From the NCBI GenBank assembly GCA_013396635.1, contig WBMW01002323.1, positions 252,998-316,997 on the forward strand: a DNA stretch of 64,000 nucleotides, given 5' to 3'. Made by a program: the position numbers and the translations under genes. Positions 51,682 through 64,000 of the stretch are shown here, in pieces. Position 1 is the stretch's first letter. Every line of letters begins with the position of its first letter. The stretch comes from Penelope pileata (lineage: Eukaryota; Chordata; Aves; Galliformes; Cracidae). The notes under the pieces were generated by a model, which did not search any database, was not told the DNA's origin, and saw only the letters and a list, made by a program, of their open reading frames with translations.

Positions 51682-52137
51682 TACTAGTCCAGGCATGCCC
51701 AACCTGTGGGCTGCATCCAGCCCAGCACGGTCAGTACTGCAGCCTGCCCCTGCTGCCATGCCATCATGGTGGCAGCCTGGCCCTGGCTGCACACCCATGG
51801 TTCAACAACAACCAAACAACAGGGTGCAGTTAGTGCTTTCTGAGCAGAACCTGGGACACGGAGGGTGCAATGCAGTGCTAACTCAAGTAATGCAAATAAT
51901 TTTATTTATGACTAAACACAGTCCTCTGAATAGTGAAAAATATGCAGCCTTACTTTCTGTTTTGAGAATGCTGAAAAAATCATCAATTTTATATGTTTGT
52001 GACTCCATTTTTGGTGAACATATTGCTGAAATACATTACCTGCAAATTTTCAAATGGAATTCATGGAGCTGCAATCAGATATTCAACTCCAAGGAAAATT
52101 TGATCATGTCTCCCTACTAGACTTTTGTATGATCTGT

Positions 52138-52716
52138 CTTACCAGAGAAGCGTATCCCTTGCTTCGCAATCACACCTTATTCGTGTCATCACTTTTTGGC
52201 AGTATGTACATGTGTGAACAACTGGTTTTCAAGGATGAAGCATGGGAAGAGGAAAATGTCATTAAAAGTCTCTGATGAACACCTTGAGAACTCACTAAAA
52301 GTCAATTATTCCACTAGTATGTTTTTGTTGGTCTTTATGTTTTAATAAAAACATTTAAAAAGCTGTTATATACATTAACTATATTATCTATTTTATGTGG
52401 CCCAAGACAATTTCTGTTCACTCATTNCTTACCAGAGAAGCGTATCCCTTGCTTCGCAATCACACCTTATTCGTGTCATCACTTTTTGGCAGTATGTACA
52501 TGTGTGAACAACTGGTTTTCAAGGATGAAGCATGGGAAGAGGAAAATGTCATTAAAAGTCTCTGATGAACACCTTGAGAACTCACTAAAAGTCAATTATT
52601 CCACTAGTATGTTTTTGTTGGTCTTTATGTTTTAATAAAAACATTTAAAAAGCTGTTATATACATTAACTATATTATCTATTTTATGTGGCCCAAGACAA
52701 TTTCTGTTCACTCATT
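52138..52716 (+). repeat. Exact 289-bp direct duplication flanking a single N
   Basis: Bases 52138-52426 and 52428-52716 are identical as far as I can read them, separated only by the N at 52427. The second copy then continues into unique sequence (GCAGCCCAGGC). This is the signature of two contig ends that overlap but were joined as if gapped. It duplicates the transposase C-terminal remnant and is probably not present in the real chromosome. Confidence 0.9.
52427..52427. other. Single-N assembly gap
   Basis: One unresolved base between two identical 289-bp segments. Almost certainly a scaffold join. Confidence 0.95.
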
Positions 52717-52779
52717 GCAGCCCAGGCAAGACAAAATATTGGGCACCTATGCACTAGACAGTGCATCTCTGCCTCTTCC

Positions 52780-52797
52780 TTTTTTTTTTTTTTTTTT
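52780..52797 (+). repeat. Poly(T) run
   Basis: T18 homopolymer just outside the right end of the hAT fossil. Confidence 0.9.
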
Positions 52798-55700
52798 AAT
52801 AAGGCTACAGCTGCTTTTAGCTTTTCAAGGCTTCTTACCAAAATAAATGAAACTGAATGTTTCCCGTACTAAAAGAGGAAGATAGCTGTTGCCTTTTTTC
52901 CATGTTTAGCCCTTCTCTGTGCCTCTCCTAACCACTACTGACTACCTTACGCTGAGCAGGAACTTGCAAGCTTTGCTCTTCTCAGTGTGTGTGTTGTTTT
53001 GTTTCAGACTGTGCTTTGCCAGTTAGAACACTTCCTTGGGATTTTCACTCTCTTGACTCATCCACAGTGACCCATCCTTCTGCTTTTACTTCAGCCTGAT
53101 CTGCACATGCAGTACTCATTTTCTTTGCACCAGCAGCAGAGGGAGCCTGGGTGATATACCCTCATCTCAGGTGGCAGTAGGGTGGATGTACAAAGCCATG
53201 TCAGATAATGGAGGGAAAGGTTTCCCTCTGTGGAGGGAAGGGGTGGTCTGAGCATATGGGACAGTGGCTGCTTTCTTTGCAAGTGTCAGCTTCAAACAGA
53301 GCTGTTGTGTTCTTGACAGTTTAATTCATGCAGAATTAAAATTTAGGCAGCTTAAAAAGCATGATCTTAATTGCATTAATATAGAAACCTGAAAGTTTAG
53401 GTAATTTCTGAGGGCTGAATTTCAGGGCTACAATTTGGGACCTTCAAGGATTTATTTTTATTTTATTTTGACTTGCTTTTCCCTTTTCTGTTAGTTTCTT
53501 TATGTATTTATTTGTATCTCATGCTGCAAATGATGGATCTGGCCTCACAAATGATAGTGTCTGCCTATAAATATTCTACATAACCTGACTTTTTTTTTGC
53601 TCTTGAGGCTTCATACATCCATGATATTTTGAGGATAGCATTTTAAGTGCTGGTAGTAAAAGCAGACCTATAATAAAACAGGAGATGTGAAGTCTTAATA
53701 AAAAGTATTCCCTTTCTAACTTGTTGAAGTTGAGCTAGTTTTATTTTATAGGAGTGAAAAGAACAGGGATTTGTTGAGTAAATGTGCTGTTAAGCTCCTG
53801 CAGCTTAAGAATATATCCGATGTGTACTGTGTTAACCAATTTGTTCTGGCAGCTCTAACTCTCAGGTTGTAGAGTGTTTTGACTTTACCCATTGGAGCAA
53901 AAGTTAGGGCATAAAGGCTTACACCTTGTGTATGGTCAGTAAATATCAATTAAAATTATTCTAGAAGACTTTTGACGTTTGTTGTACACCCCTGGCAACC
54001 AGACTGACATGAGAGACTATGATTGCTCCTGAGCAGCTGTTAAATCCTATTGTATCAATGATCTGTGAACTAAACAGAAGTTGACTGATAGACTGAAGCA
54101 TTCTTTGAAGAAACCATCACGGGCCATTGGGTCAAAAATGGCCTTTTAAGAAGGGGACTAAGTATAAATCTGCAACACCTTGAAAGGAAAATTAAATAGC
54201 CTCAGGATCATTTGGATTCCATTTGAAAACTTTAATGCTTTTCAAAGTATCAACCCTTAGAGATTGGGCTTAGGCTTAATTTGCGTCTGTAAAGTGCCAG
54301 GCACATCTAGAGGTGAGTAATCACCGTCACTCTGATGTTATATACAGCTCTGAGTAAGAGAGTCTAGTCCTTCACACCAAGGCTGTGTGGTATGCATCAG
54401 TCCAGTCTGCATGAGCAGACGGGCCAAATCTATGCTCAAGTGGTCCTTGAACCTGGGAATACTTCAGGTCTCCAAACTGCTTTATTTCATAGTATTTTGT
54501 GCTTTTCCCAGTTTGAAATATCTTGTATCTTGTCAAAGACTTTGTTGCAGCCTAGCAGAGTGATTGTCCTTTGTCATGAACCTTCTGGGTTAGTAATAAA
54601 CTATTGTGTACATAAAATCTAAAACCTGTGAAGTCTCATCTATGTCATCTCTGGAGTGAGCTGTATCTCTAGGTGGGCTTGGGCACTGTGATGGAAAGAG
54701 GAAGAAGCAGCAGTCAAAATAAGGTCAGGGAAAAGAGCTAGGAAACTGCTAGTCTTGAGTGGTCAGGGTCCAGTGCCTGAACTTGCTTTCTGGTCAACTT
54801 AGTGAACAATGAAGCCACAACTGTGTGTCTCTGTGCCACCTCTACTTCTTGTACAGTGACTGAAATAAACTTCATTACCACAGATTTTTTGTTTGTTTCT
54901 GTAAATTAGTGAGTTTCTGCTGTCATTTTTTCTCCACACCTGGCCTATTGCATTTTGAGCCACTAGTAGAATCCCCATTGAAGGATCTCTTGGGGAAAGT
55001 GCAGGAAGGAAACCACTGCTTATGACAGAAAAAGCTGTGTGCTTCTGGAAGGTGCTGTGCATTACAGAAGTACAAGGATTGTATGAAAAAGTCATGGATT
55101 GAATGCAAAATACTTGCTACATACAGATGGCAAGAAATTTTGCTTTTGGCTGTTGCAGTGGTTCTTTGAAAATATAGAACAAGCCACTGGTGGGCCTCTT
55201 GAAAACTGGCAGCAGAGCTCTGTGATAGTCATTGTCATAATACTGGGAACCTCATGCTAGTGCAACAGTAACAGACCTACAGGCATTGTATAGTGTATTT
55301 ATGCAACAGATTCGTCCCCACCCCAACAAAAAGAAGGTATTCTTCTTCATGCCTCATTACCTGATACTTAGTTCTTGCCATTAGCTAAGCAAACAAGTGT
55401 ATATGTGAAAGTAGTGAAGAGGTTCCTACTGCCTTGCTACAGGTGCAATTTAAATTACTTCAATTGCCTTTGATCCAGGTGCTTGGATTGGGCTCTGTTT
55501 TCCTCTGTTATATGTAGTTTGCATGGATAATAGAGAATGAACATTCTATACTTCAGCTGTTCTTCTGGAAAGGAATATTTGTTCAAGACTGGAACACAAA
55601 TTTTCAGAAGACTATGGTTGTTTATTCCAAGGGAATTGCATTCAATTAGTTTAAAAAAAAAGATTAATAATCTTAATTACCCACTATAATTAATAATCAC

Positions 55701-58596
55701 ATGGAAATTTCCCCTAGCTACCTGCACAAATTGTGTTCTCAAAGTAGAGAAGATCTCTCCATAATGCTAATTGATTATGAGTTTAGGCATTTAGAGTTGC
55801 TCATCCTTGGACCTATAATGAGGTTTCATCTGTATGACGATGAAAAGTGGAGCGAGCACTTCCTTTTTATAGTAGGTACACATAAAGCTGATGAATGAGA
55901 GGTGATTTACTTTTGAAAAATATCCTGAAGTATGACAACTGCCAAGCCAAACTCTCTCTTCTCAAGTCACGTAGAGAAATACGAGGAGCAGTGAATACGT
56001 GTTTTTGTTTGACAATGTATTAAGAAAGGAAGTTGCTGAATACCAAGAACACTTTTCTCCTGAAAATATAGAGAAAGCTGACAAATGCCAAATGAATTCC
56101 TCTGTAGTAATGAGATGAGGAGAAATATAGCAGCTACAGCATAGATAGTTTGCCCTATGCTTATTAAAATTTATAGAGGAGCAACTAATTGTTCACTTTC
56201 GAAAACTCAGTCAATGGGCCAAAGATATTTGCATGATTATGAATACTCTTGAGCATGTGGTGTTAGTATACATTGCTTGGTTAGTCTAAGTATCTTGTCT
56301 AGCTGATAGTTTGCTAAAAGATGGGATGTAGCCTTTTTTGCTCTTGGTTATGCAGAGATAGTCTATGAGCACCTCACAAAAAGGCCATTTTATTATCAGA
56401 TAGTGTTTTCTTCTTGGCTGAGTTAGAGCAGTATGAGAGCATAATGACACTTAAGAGTTTCAAGATGAATTAAAGCAAAACACTTGATTCATATTGGGCT
56501 TATGCAGCTTTATTTAACTGATACTGCTAAAGAGTTTGACTGTGCAGGGAAAAAATGTATTTCACAAAAACTGTTGTAACTCTTTGTTACTGTGGGCTTG
56601 ACACTGAAAATTTCTGCATGAATCCTCCAGTATTAAAAGAACCGCAGTCTATAACAGAGATGTGTCAGACAAGAAACAAGGATTGCTAGAGATGAAAGGG
56701 CACAGCAGAAAGCTGAGTCCTGCCTGCAGTGCTACTCCTTGCCTTCATCTCTGGGAACAGACTGGATTTGGCTTCCCTGGCCCAGAGTGGATCTGTGACT
56801 TCAGGGGAGGCATTAAATGATTTACGAAGTGAAGCTTATCCCTTTCTGGGTAACATTTACTTCTTAATTCAGGAGTTTCTATTCAAAGTCTTTCATCTTT
56901 TGCTTGCTCACAATCCATTTGGGTCTATGAGGGAGGATATTGCTTTCATTTGCTCACTCTGGTGTATGTTTTGGGAATAGGCGGGGGTCTGATGCTGTCT
57001 CTGGCCTGGTTGCAGTGCCCTGTTGCAGGGATGGATTTTGGAGGGACGGAGGAGAGATGAAAGCCACCTCAGGAAGCAGAGCTGTCTGGAGTGACTTGGT
57101 GTGCAGAGGGCAGAGCAGAAGGTGGCCAGAGGAAGAAAGCAGAAAAAGGCAGAGAGAGATTTCTTAGGGGGACAGAAGCACTGTTGAGCCCAGTGTAAGA
57201 GGATGTAGTGTGCAGGAGAAGCCAAGAATAAAACGACTTGCAAACAAATATCTCAGTGACAGATCTGAACTGTTAGAGCTAGCATCTGCTCTGGAAAAAG
57301 TGTTAGTACTTATTTTTAAGAAAAGCCACTCATATTTCAAAACTTTGGTTAACTGAGGAAACAAACTCAGACATAAAAAAAGCACTTCATTATTTTATCT
57401 CCTGATGTATTTCAGATACTTGTTAAATTTTTGTTTTGGTTACAGCAGATGGAGAGCACATACTCCTCCACAGTTCAGCAACTCCTTCCAGACCCTTTTC
57501 TTAATTATTCCAGCCATGCATTGGACTTCAGGAGAGAACAGAAGAGTGGAAAACACTATAAATCTATCTTCTAAAAGCAAAGAAATATTGCATCTCTTGT
57601 TTCCGATGAGAGATCTGCTTGCTAGTTCAGGATGACCCTGTTTCAGAGCAAAGTACCTCCCACCACTTACCTTCACTTACCTTCATGCAGGACTTGTACA
57701 CCTTATTTCAGGTAGCTAATCAGGCTATGCAGCCAGAAAAGGGACGTGTTTTGTGTTGTGGCTCAGCTATTTGATGATAGAGCAGTGACTACCATTCAGA
57801 TGTAAAATCTGCAAGAACAATGGTTATAATAGTGTTTGATCACAACTTGGTGATAAAATGAGTTGTGTAACTAAAACAAGTAGATCACAAATACTTCTGC
57901 TTTTCAGAATGAGACTCAGCTGCTCTTTAAGTGCTCAATGCATTCGCATGTATATCTGCATTTCCTTTTTTTCCCGCTTGCTAAAAACTACTTTTATGTA
58001 ACGTACAGCCCGTCCTGTTCTCTGCCATCCTAATATATGTTTTCTAAGCCCTCATAATATACATTCCAGGAAGGTCATGAATTGACATTGTGGCTGTAGC
58101 TTTCTCTAGTCTGTCTTCGTAATGACATGCTTTGGCTGTGGCATAGGCTAGTGCGTGAAGAAGGGCTGTAATCAGAGCTGGTTTTCGCTGAAGCCCTGAG
58201 ATAGACAGGAGAGGGGACCATGTCTTTTACTGGGAGAGAAAAGTGCTTGCTAAGTGTCTGGGATGGTGATGACCTGGTAATGCTGCACTTCCCAGGCCTG
58301 TTTAGATCAGTTGCTGCTATAGCCTTTGGAGACTCCTTGGCTGTATGTCTAGAGTGCAAGGACTACAGTTCAAACTGATGTTTCCTAGCATCCTCTGGAC
58401 TGTACCTTTAGCCTCTACCCTCCTATCACCTTTCTGCTGAAACCTGCTTCTTGATTTCCTTTTGTATATGCCTAAAGGAGCATTTCCATGCAGAGTTATT
58501 ATGTGCAACTCGATTTCCATTTTCGGTTTAGAAGCTGCCTTAAAATCAAAAGATAAAAGTGGTGAGATTTTTTTGTTTTGGTTTTGTTTTTTTGTG

Positions 58597-58620
58597 TTTT
58601 ATTTATTTATTTATTTTTAT
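58597..58620 (+). repeat. ATTT microsatellite
   Basis: About five TTTA units in a wider T/G-rich tract beginning near 58567. Confidence 0.85.
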
Positions 58621-60465
58621 TTGCCACACCTGCAAGGGGAATTCAGATTTCTTTTAGAAACTGCAGCCACTGGATTGGGGTCAGTCCTGCCTTGTTATTC
58701 TCCCACCTGTATCTTTGCAAAAGTATGTAAAAAGAATTGTACTGGAAGAAGCCTGTAATCCAAGTCCCATCACAAAAATCCTGAGTCAATCTTATTCTAG
58801 GCAGCTCCTGGTATCTGATCATTTATTTCCTTTATTCTTCCTGAAATAACACATAATGGATGCACCTGTCCAGTCATGCAGAGAAAATGAGGGCACTGCA
58901 TGTAAGTTAAGTAATGACTCTCTAGCCCTAAATGTTTCCCCCAGCACTCTGGTCCCCAGCAGGCAGTGGTACATATTTTTTGTCTCTTTCTTTTGAAGCA
59001 AGACTCAATTTAATTCTCTCCAATGTGTCAGCTGCTGTGATTACTTTATTACAGTCTTATGCCACTCACAGCTTATCAGATTTTAAATTACCATGTAAAT
59101 CTACATAGACAATACAAGAAACATCATTTTAAATGTATCTAATCTCATTTTCAAAGTTAGATAAGAAACAATCAACACTTTAGAGTGAAAGTGATACCCC
59201 TAAGCAAGAAAATGGGAGCCTAAGAAAATTATCTACACTAATCATCATTAACTGTAATAATACTTTGCAAAACAAAAAGCATTGGTGTAATTAATAGTAA
59301 CACCTAGAGGGTGAAAAGAACCAGAAAAAAATAGTTTGTACATTCTATGACATAAGGGAGGAATTGCTAGCTGTATATGCTAATATTTAACTTTTAACAG
59401 AATAATTGTAATGCACTGCGTGCACTATAATGTGATAGACGTGGCATAACCTCTATAAACTTTGAACTTCCTGAGTAAGAGAAAATTAAGAGGTAAGCTA
59501 GCAGTAGTGCTGGCCTGGAAATCAGTGTACAATTAGCTTACAGACAGCAAAAAGAAAACATGCTGCAACAACAGACCTGACAGTAATGCTTCATTAATAA
59601 ATGGGAGTAAGGTGATTTGAAAAAAACCTGTGTGTCTTGGGAGGGGAGCTTTGGAAGGAGTTGAAGCAGGAATATTGTACCAAAGAAACCTCAGGGAGAC
59701 TGGTTTTGAATTTTCAGTCATCTGAAAGCAAGCTCTCAGAAGTGCTATTACTGACAAAACATTCAGTCTGTTTCCTTTTTTGAGAAATGAAAGCAGAGAT
59801 GCAGGCCTGAGGCAAGAGTAGCTGAGATGACATACAGTAAACATGACTTTGGCTGCATAGACCCAGGCCTTAGAAGTCATCTCTGGGGCACACCAGACAG
59901 CAGTGTGGTCACTAAGAAAAATCTGACCTCCTGTGATCTCAACAGCGTTTTCCATTGCTTCTGTGTTAGTGGCCTGGTGGCATCGGTGCTCCCCTAACTT
60001 AGTGCTCACTTGTAACTGCTGTGCTATGGAAACATTTTTAGTTGGTTTGCTTTTAACTCCTATTCTGAGTGTGCAGCAAGGAGGTTGCAGTGTTTCCTCA
60101 ATCGTTTTAATGGTTTTTGCTCAAGTTGCCTCTGCTTGTTAAATATTCAGCACGTGTTCTGGGCTGTAAGGCTTCCTCTTGTTAAAAGTACCATTCAACG
60201 AAGTGTATGAGAGTTCATGTGAGTAATTGAAGCTTAAAATAATGTGTCTTGGCCCAATACATATGAAATTAAATATAAGCAGACCGAAAGGAATTGGACT
60301 TCTGAGGAAAGCAGGTAGCGCTGCCCGTCAATTGCACATATGGCTTTGTGCTAGAAAAGCCTGTCTCTGCCAGCACATAACTTTTGACTCCAAGAGTCAT
60401 GCTGAAGGTTTCTGAGGCCTGCATATGCTTTGGACTGATTAATGTGTGGATGTGTGTTTGCATTT

Positions 60466-60487
60466 AAAAAAAAAAAAAAAAAAAAAA
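60466..60487 (+). repeat. Poly(A) run
   Basis: A22 homopolymer. No retrogene body was recognised upstream, so I treat it as simple sequence. Confidence 0.85.
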
Positions 60488-61959
60488 GTTTCAGCTGAAA
60501 TATGTTCCTAAAAGGAAAAACAAGATTTTCCTCTGCTAAGCCAAATACAGGCACTTGACTGAGATGCTGAAAATCCTCTGTAATAAAGGGAAAAAGCCTG
60601 CTGGATGCACTCAGGGAAAATATTCAAATAGTGTGGCTGATGTTCCAGAAAAGGTGAGCTTGTGGTCGGTGGGGGGCCTCTTGGATCCTGGGAGCTGGAA
60701 CTAATTCTACTTTTTCATAAACTTACAGAACGTGAACTCTGTCTAACATGCAAAATTCAGTGCAATATAGGCATGAACTTGTGGGTTTCGGTAGAAATGT
60801 TATACTTGAGCTTAGACACTGCAAAGTGGTCAGCCAAGTCTCTCTTCTTTATATATCAAAGTTTATTAAACATTCCCAGATAAAAAGTAAAGGACATCTA
60901 TACATTGTCTAATAGCAATGATAATCTATAAAAGTGATGATGTCAACAGTAGAGTGTATAAGACTTATTGAAAATAGGGTATCTGGCATGCCTAGTCTTT
61001 GGCTCCTGATAAATGTTTCCTTCATATCTTGTTCACTATCCCTTTGTTGTCAAGAGTCATTAGATTTTTTTTTGTCCTCCTTTCTGTTCTTTCTGTTCTG
61101 ACTAGTTCAGATGGCCAGTCTCAGAACTTAGAAGAGGAAGAAAACTGATGAAATGTATTGCTTTAGTTGCTTCTAGTCTATATTATGACAGATTTTCTTT
61201 CTGATACTCATTTTCCTTCTGACACCTTATCAGATTACTGCAGCTTATTTTTAGGCTGGGAAATTGAATGAAAAGTTGAAGCTGGTGTATGAAGGAGGCC
61301 TACTTTCATTGATAGTAGATGGAAGAGGCATTTGCTACTATGGTGTAACTAATGTAAGCTGCCTCTGTTGTAAAGCCACTTTCTAGCCTGTCAGCCTCCA
61401 GCCTGTATTGTTACTTAATCTTTTTCTGTCCCAGCTTTAGATTTACATTTCCCTGTTGAAACTCCTGGGTTTTCCTTTTGGCCTCTCTCTCAGCTTGTGA
61501 TGGCCCCTCTGGATGGCAGAACAGCACTTTGGTGTCAGCCTCTTCCCCTGCTGCTGTCTGTTGCCATCCACGAACTTCCCAACATGTGCTCCCCACTCCC
61601 ATCAACCAACTCACAGGTGAAGATGACTAACACCATTAGCTCCACCATGAAACCCTATGAAATACTAGTCATTAAAACAAAACAAACACCCAAAATGACC
61701 ACCAAACACTACCTTCCCCTCAAATTAATAAATATTCCCACAACCCTGTAAGTGGCAATCAGGCTTTGAGCTGTTGACCCTGAAAGTCTAGCTAGTGTTT
61801 CCCTCCTTGTGTCCCAGTCTCTTTAATTTATCTGCTGGGTGATGCTAGTGAAAGTCTCAAGAAATCATAAGTAGATGACACTCTTTACTGTGCCCTGGTT
61901 CAGAGTCAGGTATTTCATCGTAGTAGGTAAATGCACTGCTCAAACATAATTTTATAAAT

Positions 61960-62640
61960 CTGTACTGGCTGTTCCAAATCACCTTTGTGTCCTTCATATG
62001 CATAAGTATGTCTTATGAGAACTTGCTAAATAGTTTTCCCAGGCACTTAACAGTGCCCGAATGGCTTGCAGTTCCCTGGATGTATGTTTGTAGTTTTTGC
62101 TTGTTTTTAAGATGGTGATAATATTTGTTTTCTTCTACTCTTTGGGACAATGTGAGTCACTGCAGCCATTTTGAAGATGGTAAAGCATCCTCGTGATGAT
62201 GCTGGCCGGCATGACTGGGTATGCTTTGTCCGGTACCACTATTTATCTGGCTTACTCAAATACCCTGTATTTCAGCTCTCCTCTGTGGTAGTTCCTGTCT
62301 ACCCCAAACTTTGTTGGCTGACAGTGGGACCTGACCACAGACCTCAATAAAGACTGATGCAAAGAAGGCTTTAAATTCCCTAGCCTTTTCTATGTTTCTC
62401 ATATATGGATCGCTTCCCCATCTGGCAGCAGGCTCATGTTTTCCCACCTCTTCATTCTGCTATTAATATATCTATGGACTCTCTCTTTGTTCCTCTGCTC
62501 AACTCTCACCAATTTCAGCTCCAGCCTATCTTTGCCCATCCTGAATCCAACCTTGCATATGGATGATTTCTCTCGCAGCCTCTCCATGCTCCCACCTTCC
62601 ATATGCTCTTTGTGTCTGGACTCAGGATTACCAGTTTAGT
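61960..62640 (-). mobile_element. Degenerate CR1-type LINE fragment (endonuclease-RT linker)
   Basis: Minus-strand translation gives RYINSRMKRWENMSLLPDG, in the place of the CR1 phrase for INSKRKTRENVGPL, and then REFKAFFASVF, matching the CR1 FNAFFASVF motif. On the + strand CAGTTCCCTGG, ATTTGTTTTCTTCTACTCTTTGGG, whose core is TTCTTCTACTCTTTGGG, and AATAAAGACTGATGCAAAGAAG follow the reversed CR1 ORF2 order. It lacks a 3' octamer end and is split between frames. The copy comes from an upstream part of ORF2 rarely kept in truncated CR1s and looks old. Boundaries are approximate. Confidence 0.75.
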
Positions 62641-64000
62641 CAGGGTGTTCCTACCCTGTCAGGGGTACCCTGTCAGCCTGCAACAGCTCTCACTAATCAA
62701 AGAGGGTTCTACTGTTTTCTCAGAAGTCCAAATCCTGCCAAAAACACAAGTAACAGCTATGGTCCTTGGATGAAGTGGAGAAGTCTATGTAGTAGACTGA
62801 ACATTGTTGGGATTTGAGAATGGCAGAATAGTCCTTGAAAGCTGACTCTGAATGCAAGTGTGTGGAGACCCTTTCTAGCAAAAACTGTTCAGATACTGGT
62901 AATATTTGAGCAAATAAATTCTTTCTTATTGCTTGATTTTATTTTATTGATTTGGAAGGGAACCTTGTGTGCCTTCTGTGAAACATACGTGAAACTCCAT
63001 CCTCAAGCTTTTTCTTCTTAAGTCTCCTCCTGACCTTCATGAATGTGAATGAGAAATACTTTAATTTTCTTCCAACCATCTGTTCATTACATGCTCTGCC
63101 CACTCCTGTTTGTTTTTGGCTGGTGTTAGATCTCTATGCTCCCAAAAAATTGTGGGAGTATGTGGCAATGACATTAAGTGTATAAGAAGTAGGAGTGAGA
63201 TCAGCCCACAGACTATTGTTCTGTACTGCACATGTGAAGAAGGACTGAAGTAGTTTTATGTTAGTGTTCATCAGTATCTTCAGTAGGAAAGATGACTGGG
63301 GTATTTGTGCTCTTGTTGTTCTCAGTTACTAAGGTCTGTTAGTGGTCTTTGACATTTGGGCACAACAACTCTCCTTAAGGAAAGGAGAGCAAATAAAAGT
63401 AATACCTAAAGCTGATGAAGTATAGAGGCCATAACCCTGTTTTCCCCTCATTTTATGAAATCTCATGTAGCTATCACAACATTGTTTTTAAGAGCTGAAG
63501 ATGAATATAACTAATATAATTACTACTCAACTTAGGCAATGACAAAAACAAGCACTTGGAGTAAGATTTTTCTTTTCATTTTTCAAGGCTGCATCAGTTA
63601 ATTTCATGTTTTAAAACCTTGAAATGTAACTTTTGGGATCATAAGAATAAATCTAATTGCACAGATGTTTTTCTAAAAGCTCTGACTACCAACCTCAATT
63701 GTAATTACAAGTTTAGTGAACTTCAGTATGTCTATTTAATTGAGAATAAATTTCAAACTACAGAGAACTTTTTTCCACATTACAGTGAAAAAAGAAAGTA
63801 CAATAATGTAGTGTATAGCATAGTATGTAATAGAGAAAAACATTTTGGCATGTTTTTTGTGGAATTGTGAATTCAGGAACTTCTGGTTCTGGAGTTATCA
63901 TCCATGTACAATTATTACTAGGACAGCATTGTCATTTTTCCTGCAGCATGTATTGTCTTAGTTATGCTTGACTTTGTCTTGTCAAGTTTTGTGATGTCAT
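62641..64000. other. Intergenic DNA, no gene seen
   Basis: AT-rich sequence to the window edge. The 83-codon frame at 63619-63870 has no resemblance to a known family and sits in low-GC DNA. Confidence 0.55.

Larger units (their letters stand above)
51690..52751 (+). mobile_element. hAT/Charlie-type DNA transposon fossil (internally deleted)
   Basis: The left end CAGGCATGCCCAACCTGTGG resembles the Charlie-group terminal repeat. The right end GGGCACCTATG (52741-52751), preceded by TTGCAGCCCAGGC, is its diverged inverted counterpart. Flanking octamers TACTAGTC (51682-51689) and CACTAGAC (52752-52759) match at 6 of 8 positions, as an old 8-bp hAT target duplication would. Inside, frames give the hAT C-terminal dimerisation region: MEFMELQSDI, then LLDFCMICLTREAYPLL and SSLFGSMYMCEQL, and after a frameshift SDEHLENSLK. 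Most of the transposase, including its catalytic core, is missing, so the copy is dead. The assembled length is inflated by a 290-bp duplication around the N at 52427; true length is probably about 770 bp. Confidence 0.8.
52798..61959. other. Intergenic DNA, no gene supported
   Basis: About 9 kb with no recognisable gene. Contains a tandem CACTTACCTT pair near 57663-57684, an ATTT repeat at 58597-58620 and an A22 run at 60466-60487. Open frames such as 59533-60009 (minus, 158 codons) have no family resemblance and no transcript signals. Confidence 0.55.

Noticed and set aside
59533..60009. 158-codon minus-strand open frame
   Set aside because: No domain, no family resemblance and no splice or promoter context. 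Its length is within chance for 64 kb of six-frame sequence.
61610..61750. C/A-rich segment that looks like bird mitochondrial light-strand composition
   Set aside because: I could not match it to any mitochondrial gene, so a nuclear mitochondrial insert is not supported.
1..64000. CRISPR arrays, operons, prophage or other bacterial systems
   Set aside because: No spaced direct repeats or dense coding. Introns, CR1 and poly(A) signals show a vertebrate genome.

Overview
The window is a piece of a bird nuclear genome, probably galliform-like although the species cannot be fixed from sequence alone. The main evidence is CR1 retroposons ending in the avian octamer ATTCTATG, the near absence of other young repeats, an AT-rich composition, and a protein match to vertebrate CADM2. 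It is a gene-poor region: I can support one protein-coding gene, and only its 3' end.

Layout. From 1 to about 20.3 kb is the interior of a large CADM2 intron on the + strand, carrying several CR1 LINE copies: 2.1 kb (minus), 3.56-5.08 kb (plus, long, with reverse transcriptase domain), 5.86-6.26 kb (minus, old) and 17.0-18.07 kb (plus, split by a nested minus-strand CR1). The last two coding exons of CADM2 lie at 20328-20453 (transmembrane segment) and 21938-22056 (cytoplasmic tail, stop codon, C-terminal EYFI PDZ ligand). A 3' UTR follows. Its first good poly(A) signal is at 22961, with later candidates at 24126, 29539 and 30687, so the UTR may run for 1 kb or for more than 7 kb. From about 30.7 kb to 64 kb I see no supportable gene. 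That stretch holds AT-rich intergenic DNA, MIR-like SINE fossils (37.1 and 43.5 kb), a hAT/Charlie-type DNA transposon fossil (51.7-52.75 kb), a degenerate minus-strand CR1 ORF2 fragment (62 kb) and simple repeats.

The assembly has two single-N gaps, at 19077 and 52427. The second is flanked by an exact 289-bp direct duplication, which is most simply an unmerged contig overlap. A run of alternating A and T homopolymers inside the 3.6-kb CR1 is also suspicious.

The most interesting unexplained signals are: a chain of phase-compatible, splice-flanked open segments on the minus strand opposite the putative CADM2 3' UTR (25.9-27.8 kb), which is speculative; two ancient repeat remnants in the same stretch; and a possible unannotated promoter and first exon near 39.2-39.5 kb. 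I found no convincing novel biological system, and most long open frames in the window are CR1 or chance.
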